Assembly: GCF_009428905.1 (NCBI RefSeq)
Contig: NZ_WHYR01000007.1
Location: forward strand, 1 to 64,000
Source of the DNA: Desulfofundulus thermobenzoicus
Lineage (GTDB): Bacteria > Bacillota > Desulfotomaculia > Desulfotomaculales > Desulfovirgulaceae
Reading direction: 5' to 3'
DNA: 64,000 nucleotides
Shown: positions 49,915 to 58,439 of the stretch, in pieces
How the letters are laid out: each line of letters opens with the position of its first letter
Numbering within the stretch: the stretch's first letter is position 1
The notes under the pieces: model-generated
What the model saw: the letters and a program-made list of their open reading frames with translations, nothing else
The model's database searches: none
Told to the model about the DNA's origin: nothing
Made by a program: the position numbers and the translations under genes

Positions 49915-51993
49915 TCACTCCACGCTCACCGTCCCCACTACCTCCACTTCAAAGCCCGGGGCGATTTCATTCAGGGAGAGCACGGCCACCGCCGGCAGGC
50001 TGCGCTCAATGAGCCGCCGGAAGGGCAGCCGTATGCGGGGTGAACAGAGCACCACCGGCGAAAGCCCCTTCAGGCTGATCTTTTCGGCCTGTTCCCGCAG
50101 CCGGTCCAGGATCTTTCTGGCCAGCCCCGGTTCCAGCACCGGGTAGGATCCCAGCTGGGTGGGCTGGATGGCGTCGGTGACGGCCTGCTCCAGCCGGGGG
50201 TGCAGGGTGAGCACCACCAGCTTGTTTTCCGGCGTCAGGTACTGCCGGCTGATGGTGCGGGAAAGGCGGCTGCGCACATGTTCGGTGAGAAAATCGCTTT
50301 CCCGGTTCAACCGGACGCCGTCGGCCAGGGCTTCGCAGATGGTCACCAGGTCCCGCACGGGCACCCTCTCCCGCAGCAGGTTCTGCAGCACCTTCTGCAC
50401 TTCCCCCAGGGTCAAAAGGTCCGGCACCAGTTCCTCCACCACCGCCGGGTCCTTTTCCTTGATGGCTTCCAGCAGTTCCTTCACTTCCTGGCGGCCCAGC
50501 AGCTCAAAGGCGTGGGCCTTGATGAATTCCGTCAGGTGGGTGACCATGACGGTGGAGGGGTCCACCACCGTCAGCCCCGCCAGTTCCAGCTTCTCCTTTT
50601 CCCCGGCCGCCACCCACCAGGCGGGCAGGCCGAAGGTGGGTTCGGTGGTTGGGATGCCCGGCACGTCGGTGGCCTGTCCCGTGGGGTCCATCACCAGGTA
50701 ATAGCCGGGCATCAGCTCCCCGGAGGCGCTTTCTTCCCCGCGGATCTTGAATATGTAGGCGTTGGGGGCCAGCTGCAGGTTGTCCCGGATGCGGATGGGG
50801 CGCACGTAGATGCCCATCTCCATGGCGCACTGCCGGCGCACCGCCGCCAGCCGGGACAAAAGGTCACCGCCCTGGCTCTCGTCGGTGAGCGGTATCAGGT
50901 TATAGCCGATCTCAATCTGCAGGGGGTCCACCTGGAAGTAGGTGGTGACGTTTTCCGGCTCCCGGCGGGTTTCCTGCATCTGCCGCCGTACCCGGGCCTC
51001 CTGCCGGCTGGCCTCTTCCCTTTGTTTTTCCCGGACCAGGCTGCGGCCGGCCAGGAAGCTGACCCCCGACAGGATCAGGAACAATGCGTTGGGCATGGCC
51101 GGGATGAGCCCCAGCACAAAGAGGACGCCGGCCACTATATACATGATTTTGGGGAAGCCGGTGAACTGCCGGGAGATGTCCGTGCCGAAGTTGGCATCGG
51201 AAGTGGCCCGGGTGACCAGGATGCCCGCCGCCGTGGAAATGAGCACCGAAGGCACCTGGGCCACCAGACCGTCACCGATGGTGAGCACGGTGAAGGTGCG
51301 CAGGGCTTCACCCACGGGCATGCCCATCTGCAACGTGCCGATGACCAGGCCGCCCAGGATGTTCACCAGGGTGATGATGATGCCCGCTATGGCGTCGCCG
51401 CGGACGAATTTGCTGGCGCCGTCCATGGCCCCGTAGAAATCCGCTTCCCGCTGCAGTTTTTTGCGCCGTTCCCGGGCCTCGGCTTCGGTGATCAGGCCGG
51501 AGTTGAAATCGGCGTCGATGCTCATCTGCTTGCCGGGCATGGCATCCAGGGTGAACCGGGCGGCCACCTCGGCCACCCGGCCGGCGCCGCTGGTGATGAC
51601 CACGAACTGGATGACGGTGATGATAAGAAAGACGATAAAACCCACCACGTAGTTGCCCCCGGCCACGAAGTGCCCGAAGGCGTCGATGACGTTGCCCGCA
51701 TAGCCCTGGCCCAGGATCAGCCTGGTGGAGGAGATGTTCAGGGCCAGCCGGTACAGGGTGGTCACCAGCAAAAGGGACGGGAAGATGGAAAACTGCAGCG
51801 GCTCGGTGGTGAACATGGTGATGAGCAGGATCACCAGACCCAGGGTGATGCTGATGGACAGCAGCACGTCCAGGGCCCGGGGGGGCATGGGGATGATGAT
51901 CATCAGCACGATACCCACGATGAGGCCGGCGATGAGCAGGTCGGTGTTGCGTTTTAATTGTGATCTTAAGGTTGTGCCGGGTGCGGGCGGCAT
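49915..51993 (-). CDS. flhA: Flagellar export gate protein FlhA
   Basis: 692 residues. Eight membrane helices lie in the first ~330, beginning LLIAGLIVGIVLMIIIPMPP. The conserved cytoplasmic FHIPEP loop (TLDAMPGKQMSIDADFNSGL) lies between helices 4 and 5. The C-terminal cytoplasmic domain (about 350-692) binds chaperone-substrate complexes. Normal length, no disruption. It forms the nonameric ring of the export gate together with FlhB, FliP, FliQ and FliR, encoded just upstream. Confidence 0.96.
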   Translation of the reverse strand: MPPAPGTTLRSQLKRNTDLLIAGLIVGIVLMIIIPMPPRALDVLLSISITLGLVILLITMFTTEPLQFSIFPSLLLVTTLYRLALNISSTRLILGQGYAGNVIDAFGHFVAGGNYVVGFIVFLIITVIQFVVITSGAGRVAEVAARFTLDAMPGKQMSIDADFNSGLITEAEARERRKKLQREADFYGAMDGASKFVRGDAIAGIIITLVNILGGLVIGTLQMGMPVGEALRTFTVLTIGDGLVAQVPSVLISTAAGILVTRATSDANFGTDISRQFTGFPKIMYIVAGVLFVLGLIPAMPNALFLILSGVSFLAGRSLVREKQREEASRQEARVRRQMQETRREPENVTTYFQVDPLQIEIGYNLIPLTDESQGGDLLSRLAAVRRQCAMEMGIYVRPIRIRDNLQLAPNAYIFKIRGEESASGELMPGYYLVMDPTGQATDVPGIPTTEPTFGLPAWWVAAGEKEKLELAGLTVVDPSTVMVTHLTEFIKAHAFELLGRQEVKELLEAIKEKDPAVVEELVPDLLTLGEVQKVLQNLLRERVPVRDLVTICEALADGVRLNRESDFLTEHVRSRLSRTISRQYLTPENKLVVLTLHPRLEQAVTDAIQPTQLGSYPVLEPGLARKILDRLREQAEKISLKGLSPVVLCSPRIRLPFRRLIERSLPAVAVLSLNEIAPGFEVEVVGTVSVE

Positions 51994-52061
51994 ACACTTT
52001 CCTCCTGAATTTGTTTCACTGAATGTTTCAGTAACCGTTATGGTGCCGACGGTAGTGATTT

Positions 52062-53129
52062 TTACACCGTCCGTTTCTTCAGCCGGTAGACCAGGGCCAG
52101 GATCTGGGCCACCGCCTGGTAGAGTTCCGCCGGTATCTCCCGGCCGATGTCCACCTGGTACAGCGCCCGGGCCACCGGCGGGTTTTCTATGACCGGCACG
52201 TTATGCTGCGCGGCCAGCTCCCGGATGCGCCGGGCCAGGTCCCCGGCCCCCTTGGCCACCACCAGGGGCGCGGACATCTCCTTTTCTTCGTAGCGCAGGG
52301 CCACCGCCAGGTGGGTGGGGTTGGTGATGACCACCGTGGCCCGGGGCACCTCCTGGCGGATGCGGTTGAGCAGGATCTGCCGCTGCCGGCGGCGCTGCCA
52401 GCCTTTGACCACCGGGTCCCCTTCGGTCTGTTTGAACTCGTCCTTCACTTCCTGTTTGGTCATGCGCAGGCCGCGGATATATTCCCAGCGCTGGTAGAAG
52501 AGGTCAATCACCGCCAGCAGCAGGTAGGTGCCGCCGGCCGCGGCGGCCACCGCCAGCATGACGCCGGCCACGGTGCCGAAGGCCGCCCGGGGCGACCGGT
52601 GAAAGACCAGCAGCAGTTCGTCCAGGTGGGCCTTCACCACCAGGTAACTGACCCCTGCCACCACCAACACTTTGATCATGCCCTTGCCCAGCTCCACCAG
52701 GGTGCGCAGGCTGAACATGCGGGAAAGGCCGCTTACCGGGTTCAACCGCTCCAGGTTGGGCCTCACCACTTCCGGGGCGAAGATGAAACCGCTTTGGGCC
52801 AGGTGCACCGCCAGGCCCGCCCCCATGAGCACCAGGAAAAAGGGGGTGAACATCCATAATGCCCCCCGGCCGACCTCGTAGATGATCCGGGGCAGGTGCT
52901 CCGGCGCCAGGTCAAAGGAAAGGCAGCTGGCAAAATACCGGGAAAGCTGCCTCTCCCAGCCCTCCATGGCCGGCTTTTCCAGCAGGTAGCCCAGCAGTAC
53001 GGCGGCCATCAGCACCACCGCCGCCGAGAAGTCCCGGCTTTTGGGCACCTGGCCTTTTTTCCGTGCCTCCTGCAGCCTCCGTGGGGTTGGAGCTTCGGTT
53101 TTTTGCTGGGCTCCGCCGCCCCCGGCCAA
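52062..53129 (-). CDS. flhB: Flagellar export gate protein FlhB
   Basis: 355 residues with four membrane helices in the N-terminal half and the autocleavage motif NPTH in VVITNPTHLAVALRYEEKEM (about residue 263). Self-cleavage there switches secretion from rod/hook to filament substrates. The N-terminal AQQKTEAPTPRRLQEARKKGQV is the conserved start. It precedes flhA by 68 bases. Confidence 0.95.
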   Translation of the reverse strand: MAGGGGAQQKTEAPTPRRLQEARKKGQVPKSRDFSAAVVLMAAVLLGYLLEKPAMEGWERQLSRYFASCLSFDLAPEHLPRIIYEVGRGALWMFTPFFLVLMGAGLAVHLAQSGFIFAPEVVRPNLERLNPVSGLSRMFSLRTLVELGKGMIKVLVVAGVSYLVVKAHLDELLLVFHRSPRAAFGTVAGVMLAVAAAAGGTYLLLAVIDLFYQRWEYIRGLRMTKQEVKDEFKQTEGDPVVKGWQRRRQRQILLNRIRQEVPRATVVITNPTHLAVALRYEEKEMSAPLVVAKGAGDLARRIRELAAQHNVPVIENPPVARALYQVDIGREIPAELYQAVAQILALVYRLKKRTV

Positions 53130-53190
53130 TTCCCATCACCCCTTCCAAATAAGTTAATAAATCAGGTGCCTGGCACCCGTTGTTAACTTT

Positions 53191-53961
53191 TTATCCGGAG
53201 AGGCCCCGGATGACCGTGTGCAGGTCCTGCTCCATCATGCGCACCATGGCCCGGAAAACCACCCCGAACAGGGGCACCATCACGCTCAAAGTGAGTATGC
53301 CCAGGGCGATTTTCAAGGGGAAGCCCAGCATGAAGATGTTCATTTCCGGGGCGGTGCGGCCCAGGATGCCCAGGCAGATGTCGATGATCAGCACCACCGC
53401 CACCACCGGGGCGGCGATCTGCACGCCCAGGGCTACCATGCGGGCGAACATCTGCACCACCGCCAGGGTGGTGGTCCCGTCCAGGGAGGCGCCGGTTAAA
53501 GGCACCAGCTGGTAGCTCCTGGCCAGGCCGGCGATGAGCAGGTGGTGGCCGTCCAGGATGAGAAAGAGCACCATCCCCAGCAGGTACAGGAAGCGGGAGG
53601 TGATGGTGGCCTGGTGGCCCATGGCCGGGTCGAAAAGGTTGGCCATGAAAAAGCCCATCTGGATGTCCATGATCTGGCCGGCCATATTCAGGCTCTGGAA
53701 GACCAGGGTGGTCACAAAGCCCAGGACCAGCCCCACCCCCGCCTCTTCCGCCGCCGCCAGGCCAAAGCCCGGCAGGCCACCCGGGAAGTTCGGCCCGGTC
53801 TGCGGCACCACGGGGAAAAGCACCACCGCCAGCGCAAAGGCCATGCCGGCCTTGAACGGCCGGGGGACGCTGGGGAAAAAGAACAGCGGCCCCGCGGCCA
53901 GAAAGGCGCTGGCCCGGATGAAGATCAGGATGAAGGTGGCCACCAGTTCGTAGTTGAGCAA
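53191..53961 (-). CDS. fliR: Flagellar export gate protein FliR
   Basis: 256 residues with six predicted membrane helices (starting FILIFIRASAFLAAGPLFF) and the conserved FFMANLFDPAMGHQATITSR. The start is TTG 53961 with GGAGG nine bases upstream. It forms the core of the export gate with FliP and FliQ. A long overlapping frame in the same direction is a shadow with Gly/Arg/His-rich composition. Confidence 0.94.
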   Translation of the reverse strand: MLNYELVATFILIFIRASAFLAAGPLFFFPSVPRPFKAGMAFALAVVLFPVVPQTGPNFPGGLPGFGLAAAEEAGVGLVLGFVTTLVFQSLNMAGQIMDIQMGFFMANLFDPAMGHQATITSRFLYLLGMVLFLILDGHHLLIAGLARSYQLVPLTGASLDGTTTLAVVQMFARMVALGVQIAAPVVAVVLIIDICLGILGRTAPEMNIFMLGFPLKIALGILTLSVMVPLFGVVFRAMVRMMEQDLHTVIRGLSG

Positions 53962-54105
53962 GGTAATTTGCCTCCATAAAAAAGGGGACTGGCTGCTTTT
54001 TAACCGGCAGGCGTGCTTCCCGGAAAGTGTCCGCCGGGGAAGGCCGGCTGTTTTATGTTACACCGGTTCTCTTCCAGAACACGGCTTTTTCGCCAATAGC
54101 TGCTG

Positions 54106-54375
54106 TTAGCCCGTGAGGGTGGGCAGCCGGTCGAAAAGCCGGGTGGTGAAACCGGTCATCAGCCGGATCATCCACGGGGCGGTGACGGCCAGCACCAGGA
54201 ATACGGCGATGATTTTGGGCACAAAGGTCAGGGACTGCTCCTGCACCTGGGTGGTGGCCTGCAGGATGCTGATCACCAGACCCACCAGCAGCGACACGGC
54301 CAGGGTGGGCAGGGACAGGATCAGGATCATCATCAGCGCTTCCCGGGCGATCTGGATAACAAGGGTGTCGGTCAA
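54106..54375 (-). CDS. fliQ: Flagellar export gate protein FliQ
   Basis: 89 residues, the standard length, with two membrane helices (ALMMILILSLPTLAVSLLVG; IIAVFLVLAVTAPWMIRLM) and the conserved QATTQVQEQSLTFVPKI between them. TTG 54375 is chosen because GGGAGGTG is placed just upstream; the frame opens further to 54603 without family support. A REP-like palindrome lies 22 bases upstream of the start. Confidence 0.92.
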   Translation of the reverse strand: MTDTLVIQIAREALMMILILSLPTLAVSLLVGLVISILQATTQVQEQSLTFVPKIIAVFLVLAVTAPWMIRLMTGFTTRLFDRLPTLTG

Positions 54376-54396
54376 AACGGCCACCTCCCAAAATAC

Positions 54397-54423
54397 TGTG
54401 TCAGGGGACGGTTCTCTGACACA
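54397..54423. repeat. REP-like palindrome, single copy
   Basis: TGTGTCAGGGGACGGTTCTC followed by TGACACA: the same element as in the clusters near 44319 and 45416, here between fliP and fliQ and immediately ahead of the fliQ ribosome site. Confidence 0.9.
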
Positions 54424-54544
54424 TTTTTGTTGGTGAGAACGGGAAGTTGCCATGGGTGGCTCCCGCGCAAGCGAAGCCTTTTCCGCCTTTGCTTTCGCCT
54501 GGAGGCGGGGGCTTTCTGGTTCATTGACTGCAGCCTCAGGGGTC

Positions 54545-55291
54545 TTAGTGGAAGCTTTCCACCAGGGAGCGCACCACCAGGTACCAGCCGTCCACCATGA
54601 CAAAGAGCAAAAGTTTGAACGGCAGCGAGATCATCACCGGCGGCAGCATGAACATGCCCATGGACATGAGGGCGCTGGCCACCACCATATCGATCACCAG
54701 GAAGGGCACATATAAAAGGAAGCCCATTTGAAAGGCGGTTTTCAGCTCGCTGATCACAAAGGCCGGGATGACCACCGTGATGGGCAGTTCGTCGGCATTA
54801 TTGGGCTGGGGCAATTTGGCCAGGCTCACAAACAGAGCCAGGTCCTTTTCCCGGGTTTGCTTCAACATAAAAGCTTTCAGGGGTTTGCCCGCCGCCTCAA
54901 AGGCCTGTTCCTGGGTCAGCTGATTATTTAAATAGGGCTGCAGCGCCTGCCGGTTGATCTCCTGAAAGGTGGGCGTCATCACAAAGGCCGTTAAAAACAG
55001 GGCCAGGCCGATGATCACCTGGTTGGGCGGCGTCTGCTGGATGCCCAGGGCCCCCCGCAGGATGGACAGCACCACCACGATGCGGGTGAAGCTGGTGACC
55101 ATGACCAGTATTCCGGGGGCCAGGGCCAGCACCGTCAGCAGTACCAGCAGTTTGACGCTGTCCACCACCTGGGCCGGGTTGTCCGTGGGGGTGACCCGCA
55201 GGTCGATGCCCGGCAGGGGCTGGGCCTGCCCGGCCCCTGGCACCGCCAGCAGGGCCGCCAGAAAAACCAGGGACGCCGGGATGTTTAACAA
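54545..55291 (-). CDS. fliP: Flagellar export gate protein FliP
   Basis: 248 residues when started at TTG 55291, matching the family length. A signal-like segment (IPASLVFLAALLAVPGAGQA) is followed by the mature N-terminus and four membrane helices. It carries LAPGILVMVTSFTRIVVVLS and VIPAFVISELKTAFQMGFL. The frame stays open upstream to an ATG at 55594 inside fliO, which would add ~100 Pro-rich residues encoded by a tandem repeat. I consider that upstream part untranslated or dispensable, but the ribosome site for the TTG is weak (AAAGGT, 13 bases away). Confidence 0.9.
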   Translation of the reverse strand: MLNIPASLVFLAALLAVPGAGQAQPLPGIDLRVTPTDNPAQVVDSVKLLVLLTVLALAPGILVMVTSFTRIVVVLSILRGALGIQQTPPNQVIIGLALFLTAFVMTPTFQEINRQALQPYLNNQLTQEQAFEAAGKPLKAFMLKQTREKDLALFVSLAKLPQPNNADELPITVVIPAFVISELKTAFQMGFLLYVPFLVIDMVVASALMSMGMFMLPPVMISLPFKLLLFVMVDGWYLVVRSLVESFH

Positions 55292-55317
55292 AATTTGTAC
55301 CGGACCTTTCCAGGCGG

Positions 55318-55535
55318 TATGGCCGGTTGGCCGCTGTTCTGCCCCGGGTTGGGGCACTGCGGGTACTGCGGCCAGGCATTTCCCTTCCGGCGTCGGTGGT
55401 GCCGGATCGTTCCGGCTGGGAAGGCCTGTTGGCCATTGCTCTGCACCGGGCTGGGGCTCTGCGGGCACTATGGTCGGATCTCTTCCCTCCGCCGGCGACT
55501 GTACCGGATATTTCCGGTTGAGCGGCCGTCCGGGG
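55318..55535. repeat. Two tandem copies of a ~104-bp GC-rich repeat
   Basis: The segments beginning GGCCGGTTGGCCGCTGTTCT near 55321 and GGCCTGTTGGCCATTGCTCT near 55425 are clearly related over ~100 bases, with a ~104-bp period. They occupy the space between the fliO stop and the likely fliP start. Read in the fliP frame they give PQPGAEQWPTGLPSRNDPAP and PQPGAEQRPTGHTAWKGP. Confidence 0.7.
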
Positions 55536-55556
55536 CCTGTCCTTCCCGGGCCTATG

Positions 55557-56024
55557 CTAATCTTTTTCCTGTGTATGTTCATCTTGTTGTTCATCCCGAA
55601 TGGTTTTAATGGTAAACGTGGTGCCCGGCGCCCGGCCCGGCACCTCCCCTTTCCCCCGGTTGAACCGTTCCTTCAGGCGGAGCATGGCGGCGGCCAGCTC
55701 TTCCCGGAACGGCAGGGGCCGGAGCCCGCCCACCGGCGCTTCCCCCGGGAAGGGTATGGCCTCCGGCAGTTGATCGAATTCCTGCAGCAGGGTGACCCCG
55801 CCTTCCTGCTGGGCCAGCAGGTAGTAGCGCCGGCCCACCTGCACCAGGGTGAGGGTGGCCTTCAGCCCCAGGGGCACCTGCTCGATCACCCGCATGTGCC
55901 GGCCCCGGGTCTGGGCCAGGCGGCGGCCCAGACCGTAACGTACGGCCAGGTAGGCCAGGAAGGCCACCAGGGGCAAGGTGACGGCCAGGCGCACCACCGC
56001 CCAGAACAGCTCGCCGTCGTTCAC
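55557..56024 (-). CDS. fliO: Flagellar biosynthesis protein FliO/FliZ
   Basis: 155 residues. One N-terminal membrane helix (FWAVVRLAVTLPLVAFLAYLAV) is followed by the conserved LGLKATLTLVQVGRRYYLLA and a charged C-terminal tail. FliO assists FliP ring assembly. It overlaps fliN by four bases. Its position before fliP is standard. Confidence 0.88.
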   Translation of the reverse strand: MNDGELFWAVVRLAVTLPLVAFLAYLAVRYGLGRRLAQTRGRHMRVIEQVPLGLKATLTLVQVGRRYYLLAQQEGGVTLLQEFDQLPEAIPFPGEAPVGGLRPLPFREELAAAMLRLKERFNRGKGEVPGRAPGTTFTIKTIRDEQQDEHTQEKD

Positions 56025-56407
56025 TGTTTTTCCCCGCCCGCCCGGTTTTTGCCCGCTTCATGGATGCTTTCGATGCGGATGCCGAAATTGCCGCCCAGGA
56101 CCACCACTTCCCCCCGGGCCAGGGGCTGGTCGTTGATCAGCACCTCGGCCGTATCCCCGGCCGGCCGGTCCAGCTCCACCACCGAACCCTCGGTCAACTG
56201 CAGGATGTCCCGCACCTTCATGATGGTGCTGCCCAGTTCCACCGTGATGGTCACCGGCACGTCGGTCAGGTAGTCCAGGGCTATTTTCAGCTGCTCCGCC
56301 ACCGCCGGGGGAGTCAGTTGGGGGAAGCGGACCTTCTTTACCACCGGCTGTTGCCCTTCCATCCGCCGGATCATTTCTTGAATTTCGTCTTCGGTAATCA
56401 ATGGCAC
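56021..56407 (-). CDS. fliN: Flagellar motor switch protein FliN (single SpoA domain)
   Basis: 128 residues from GTG 56407 (AAGG six bases upstream; a TTG at 56431 is the alternative). The N-terminal ITEDEIQEMIRRME resembles a CheY-binding peptide. The C-terminal SpoA domain has DVPVTITVELGSTIMKVRDI, VVELDRPAGDTAEVLINDQP and GNFGIRIESI. This gene is separate from the FliN-like domain at the end of fliY, so the organism has two FliN-type C-ring proteins besides FliM. Confidence 0.88.
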   Translation of the reverse strand: MPLITEDEIQEMIRRMEGQQPVVKKVRFPQLTPPAVAEQLKIALDYLTDVPVTITVELGSTIMKVRDILQLTEGSVVELDRPAGDTAEVLINDQPLARGEVVVLGGNFGIRIESIHEAGKNRAGGEKQ

Positions 56408-56459
56408 CGCCTGCCTTCGGTTGATAATCAACTGCCTTCTGCGGCCCGGTCGTCGGTGA

Positions 56460-56951
56460 TTACTGCACCAGGAAGTCGGTGAAATACAGTCGTTCGATCT
56501 TGCCGTGCAGCAGCTGGCTGTTCATATGGTCCAGCATTTGTTTTTTGATGGCTTCCTGGTTTTTCACCGGCAGCACATCTTCCGCTTTCTTGCTGCGCAG
56601 AACAGTCAGGGCCATCTCGGTGAGCATGGGCTGCTTGGCTTTTATCTCTGCGGACAGCTTTTTGTCCTGGGGGTACTCCAGCACCACCCGCACCCGCAGG
56701 TAGTGGCTGGGGCCGTCGTCGGCCAGGTTGATCACCTTGTCCCCCAGGTCCAGGGTTTCCATGGGCACTTCTTTGGGTGTGGCCTGCACCGCCCGGCCGG
56801 ACAGGGGGCCGAGGAACCACAGGGCGCCGAAGGTTGCCCCCCCGCCGATGATTATGGCCAGGAGCAGCAGGAGCAGGGTACGGAAAGCCCCGCCGCCCTT
56901 CTTTTTTTCCGTCTCACCGGTAGCTTGTTGTTTTCTTCTGTTTATGGGCAT
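56460..56951 (-). CDS. fliL: Flagellar basal body-associated protein FliL
   Basis: 163 residues: a basic N-terminus, one membrane helix (LLLLLLAIIIGGGATFGALW), and an extracytoplasmic stomatin-like domain ending LHGKIERLYFTDFLVQ, the FliL C-terminal signature. FliL surrounds stator units and supports torque. It lies between the hook protein gene and fliN, the usual order. Confidence 0.92.
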   Translation of the reverse strand: MPINRRKQQATGETEKKKGGGAFRTLLLLLLAIIIGGGATFGALWFLGPLSGRAVQATPKEVPMETLDLGDKVINLADDGPSHYLRVRVVLEYPQDKKLSAEIKAKQPMLTEMALTVLRSKKAEDVLPVKNQEAIKKQMLDHMNSQLLHGKIERLYFTDFLVQ

Positions 56952-57033
56952 TTTTCAGGATCACCCTTTTGCCGCTGCCGGACGGGTGGCCGGAGCCGGC
57001 AGGCGGTATTGTGGTTTTAACGGCAATATGCGC

Positions 57034-58278
57034 TTACCGTTTCAGGTTGATCAGCTCATCCAGCATGGTATCGGACACGGTGATGATCCGGGCGCTGGCC
57101 TGGTAGCCCCGCTGGGTGGTGATCATGTTGGTGAACTCGTCCGTCAGGTCCACGTTGGACATTTCCAGGTAGCCGGATTCCACGGTGCCGTAACCGGCTG
57201 AGCCTGGCTTGCCCATATTTGGCGGGCCACTGCTTTTGCTGACACTAAAGAGGTTCTGGGCGGCCCGCTGCAGACCATCCTGGTTGGAGAAGGTATAAAG
57301 GGTAATTTGCAGGAGATCGGCGTTTACCGGTGGATTATTTTTAAGAAGAGATGGGTCCCCCTTCCATTCGAGAATGTTTCCGTCTTTGTCGGTACCGGTG
57401 ATCAAACCGTCCTTGCTCACATTTAAGCTTGCCGCCGGGCCGTTAAGCATACGGATATAGTCGGTAAAGGGGTGGTGACTATTGTCGGTGGTAACATCAG
57501 TTCCATATATAGTAACATCACCTATGCTGTTGTTATTGTTAAAGGTTAAGGGATTGGTATTGTTAGAACTACTAATCGTTAGTTTCGCTGTGTCACTATT
57601 GCTGCTTGTCCTGAACACAAGATAGTGGTGAGTACCAGTATTATCTGTTATTGTTTTTCTGGACACTTCCACGCCACTTCGATAACTCTCAGCGTTTATT
57701 TTTGTGATCAAAGCATCCAGGTCTTTTAGTTCGTTAATTTTAATATTATCGAATGTAAATTCAACGGATTCCCCATCAGTGCCATCAGCCCTGGTTCCCT
57801 GGAGTGTAAGTTTTCCATTAATTGTTACTGTTCCATCCACATTAATTTCATTTGTCCACGCCGAAGTAATATTTCTGGCCTCCCCCACCAGCCGGTAGCC
57901 GCTGGAGTTGACCACATAACCGTTCTGGTCGATGTAGAAGACTCCGTCGCGGGTGTAGTATTCCTTGCCGCTGCCCGGGTCAATTACCTTGAAAAAGCCG
58001 TCGCCGTTGATGGCCAGGTCCAGGGTGCGGCCGGTGGACTGCAGGCCGCCGGGGTTCATGTTGTTGCTGATGCCGGCCAGGGATACGCCCAGGCCCACCT
58101 GGGCCGGGTTGGTGGATGTGCCGGCGCTTTTCAGCGTCTGGTATAGCACGTCTTGAAAGTTGGCCCGGCCGCTTTTAAAGCCCACGGTGTTCACGTTGGA
58201 TATATTGTTGGCGATGACGTCCATGCGGATCTGGTGGTTTTTCATGCCGGCCACGCCGGCAAAAAGGGACCGGATCAT
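57034..58278 (-). CDS. flgE: Flagellar hook protein FlgE
   Basis: 414 residues. The N-terminal RSLFAGVAGMKNHQIRMDVI, NNISNVNTVGFKS and the C-terminal TVESGYLEMSNVDLTDEFTN are conserved hook/rod elements. The central ~200 residues (about 140-330), rich in Asn, Thr, Ser and Asp, form the exposed, variable hook domains. Their DNA (about 57420-57880) is clearly lower in GC than the ends of the gene, suggesting replacement by recombination. It is exported through the flagellar gate and polymerises into the hook. Confidence 0.88.
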   Translation of the reverse strand: MIRSLFAGVAGMKNHQIRMDVIANNISNVNTVGFKSGRANFQDVLYQTLKSAGTSTNPAQVGLGVSLAGISNNMNPGGLQSTGRTLDLAINGDGFFKVIDPGSGKEYYTRDGVFYIDQNGYVVNSSGYRLVGEARNITSAWTNEINVDGTVTINGKLTLQGTRADGTDGESVEFTFDNIKINELKDLDALITKINAESYRSGVEVSRKTITDNTGTHHYLVFRTSSNSDTAKLTISSSNNTNPLTFNNNNSIGDVTIYGTDVTTDNSHHPFTDYIRMLNGPAASLNVSKDGLITGTDKDGNILEWKGDPSLLKNNPPVNADLLQITLYTFSNQDGLQRAAQNLFSVSKSSGPPNMGKPGSAGYGTVESGYLEMSNVDLTDEFTNMITTQRGYQASARIITVSDTMLDELINLKR

Positions 58279-58439
58279 TGATTATCCCTCCATAATTATG
58301 GTTATAGGCGGGAAAAATGTTTACGCATAATGCCCCCGTGACTTTATGTTTGCTCCCGCTGAAATCCCAGGCCTTTTGGGGAAGGCACCCGTCTTCCCGC
58401 TTCAGGGACCCGGTGCCGGTTAACCCGGCGCGCTCCGGT

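Noticed and set aside
50200-51957. Plus-strand open frame of 585 codons opposite flhA
   Set aside because: His/Gln/Gly-rich composition typical of the antisense of a GC-rich gene; flhA on the minus strand is complete and has family motifs.
53183-53977. Minus-strand 264-codon frame overlapping fliR
   Set aside because: Same strand, wrong frame; Gly/Arg/His-rich nonsense composition, while the overlapping frame is a clear FliR.
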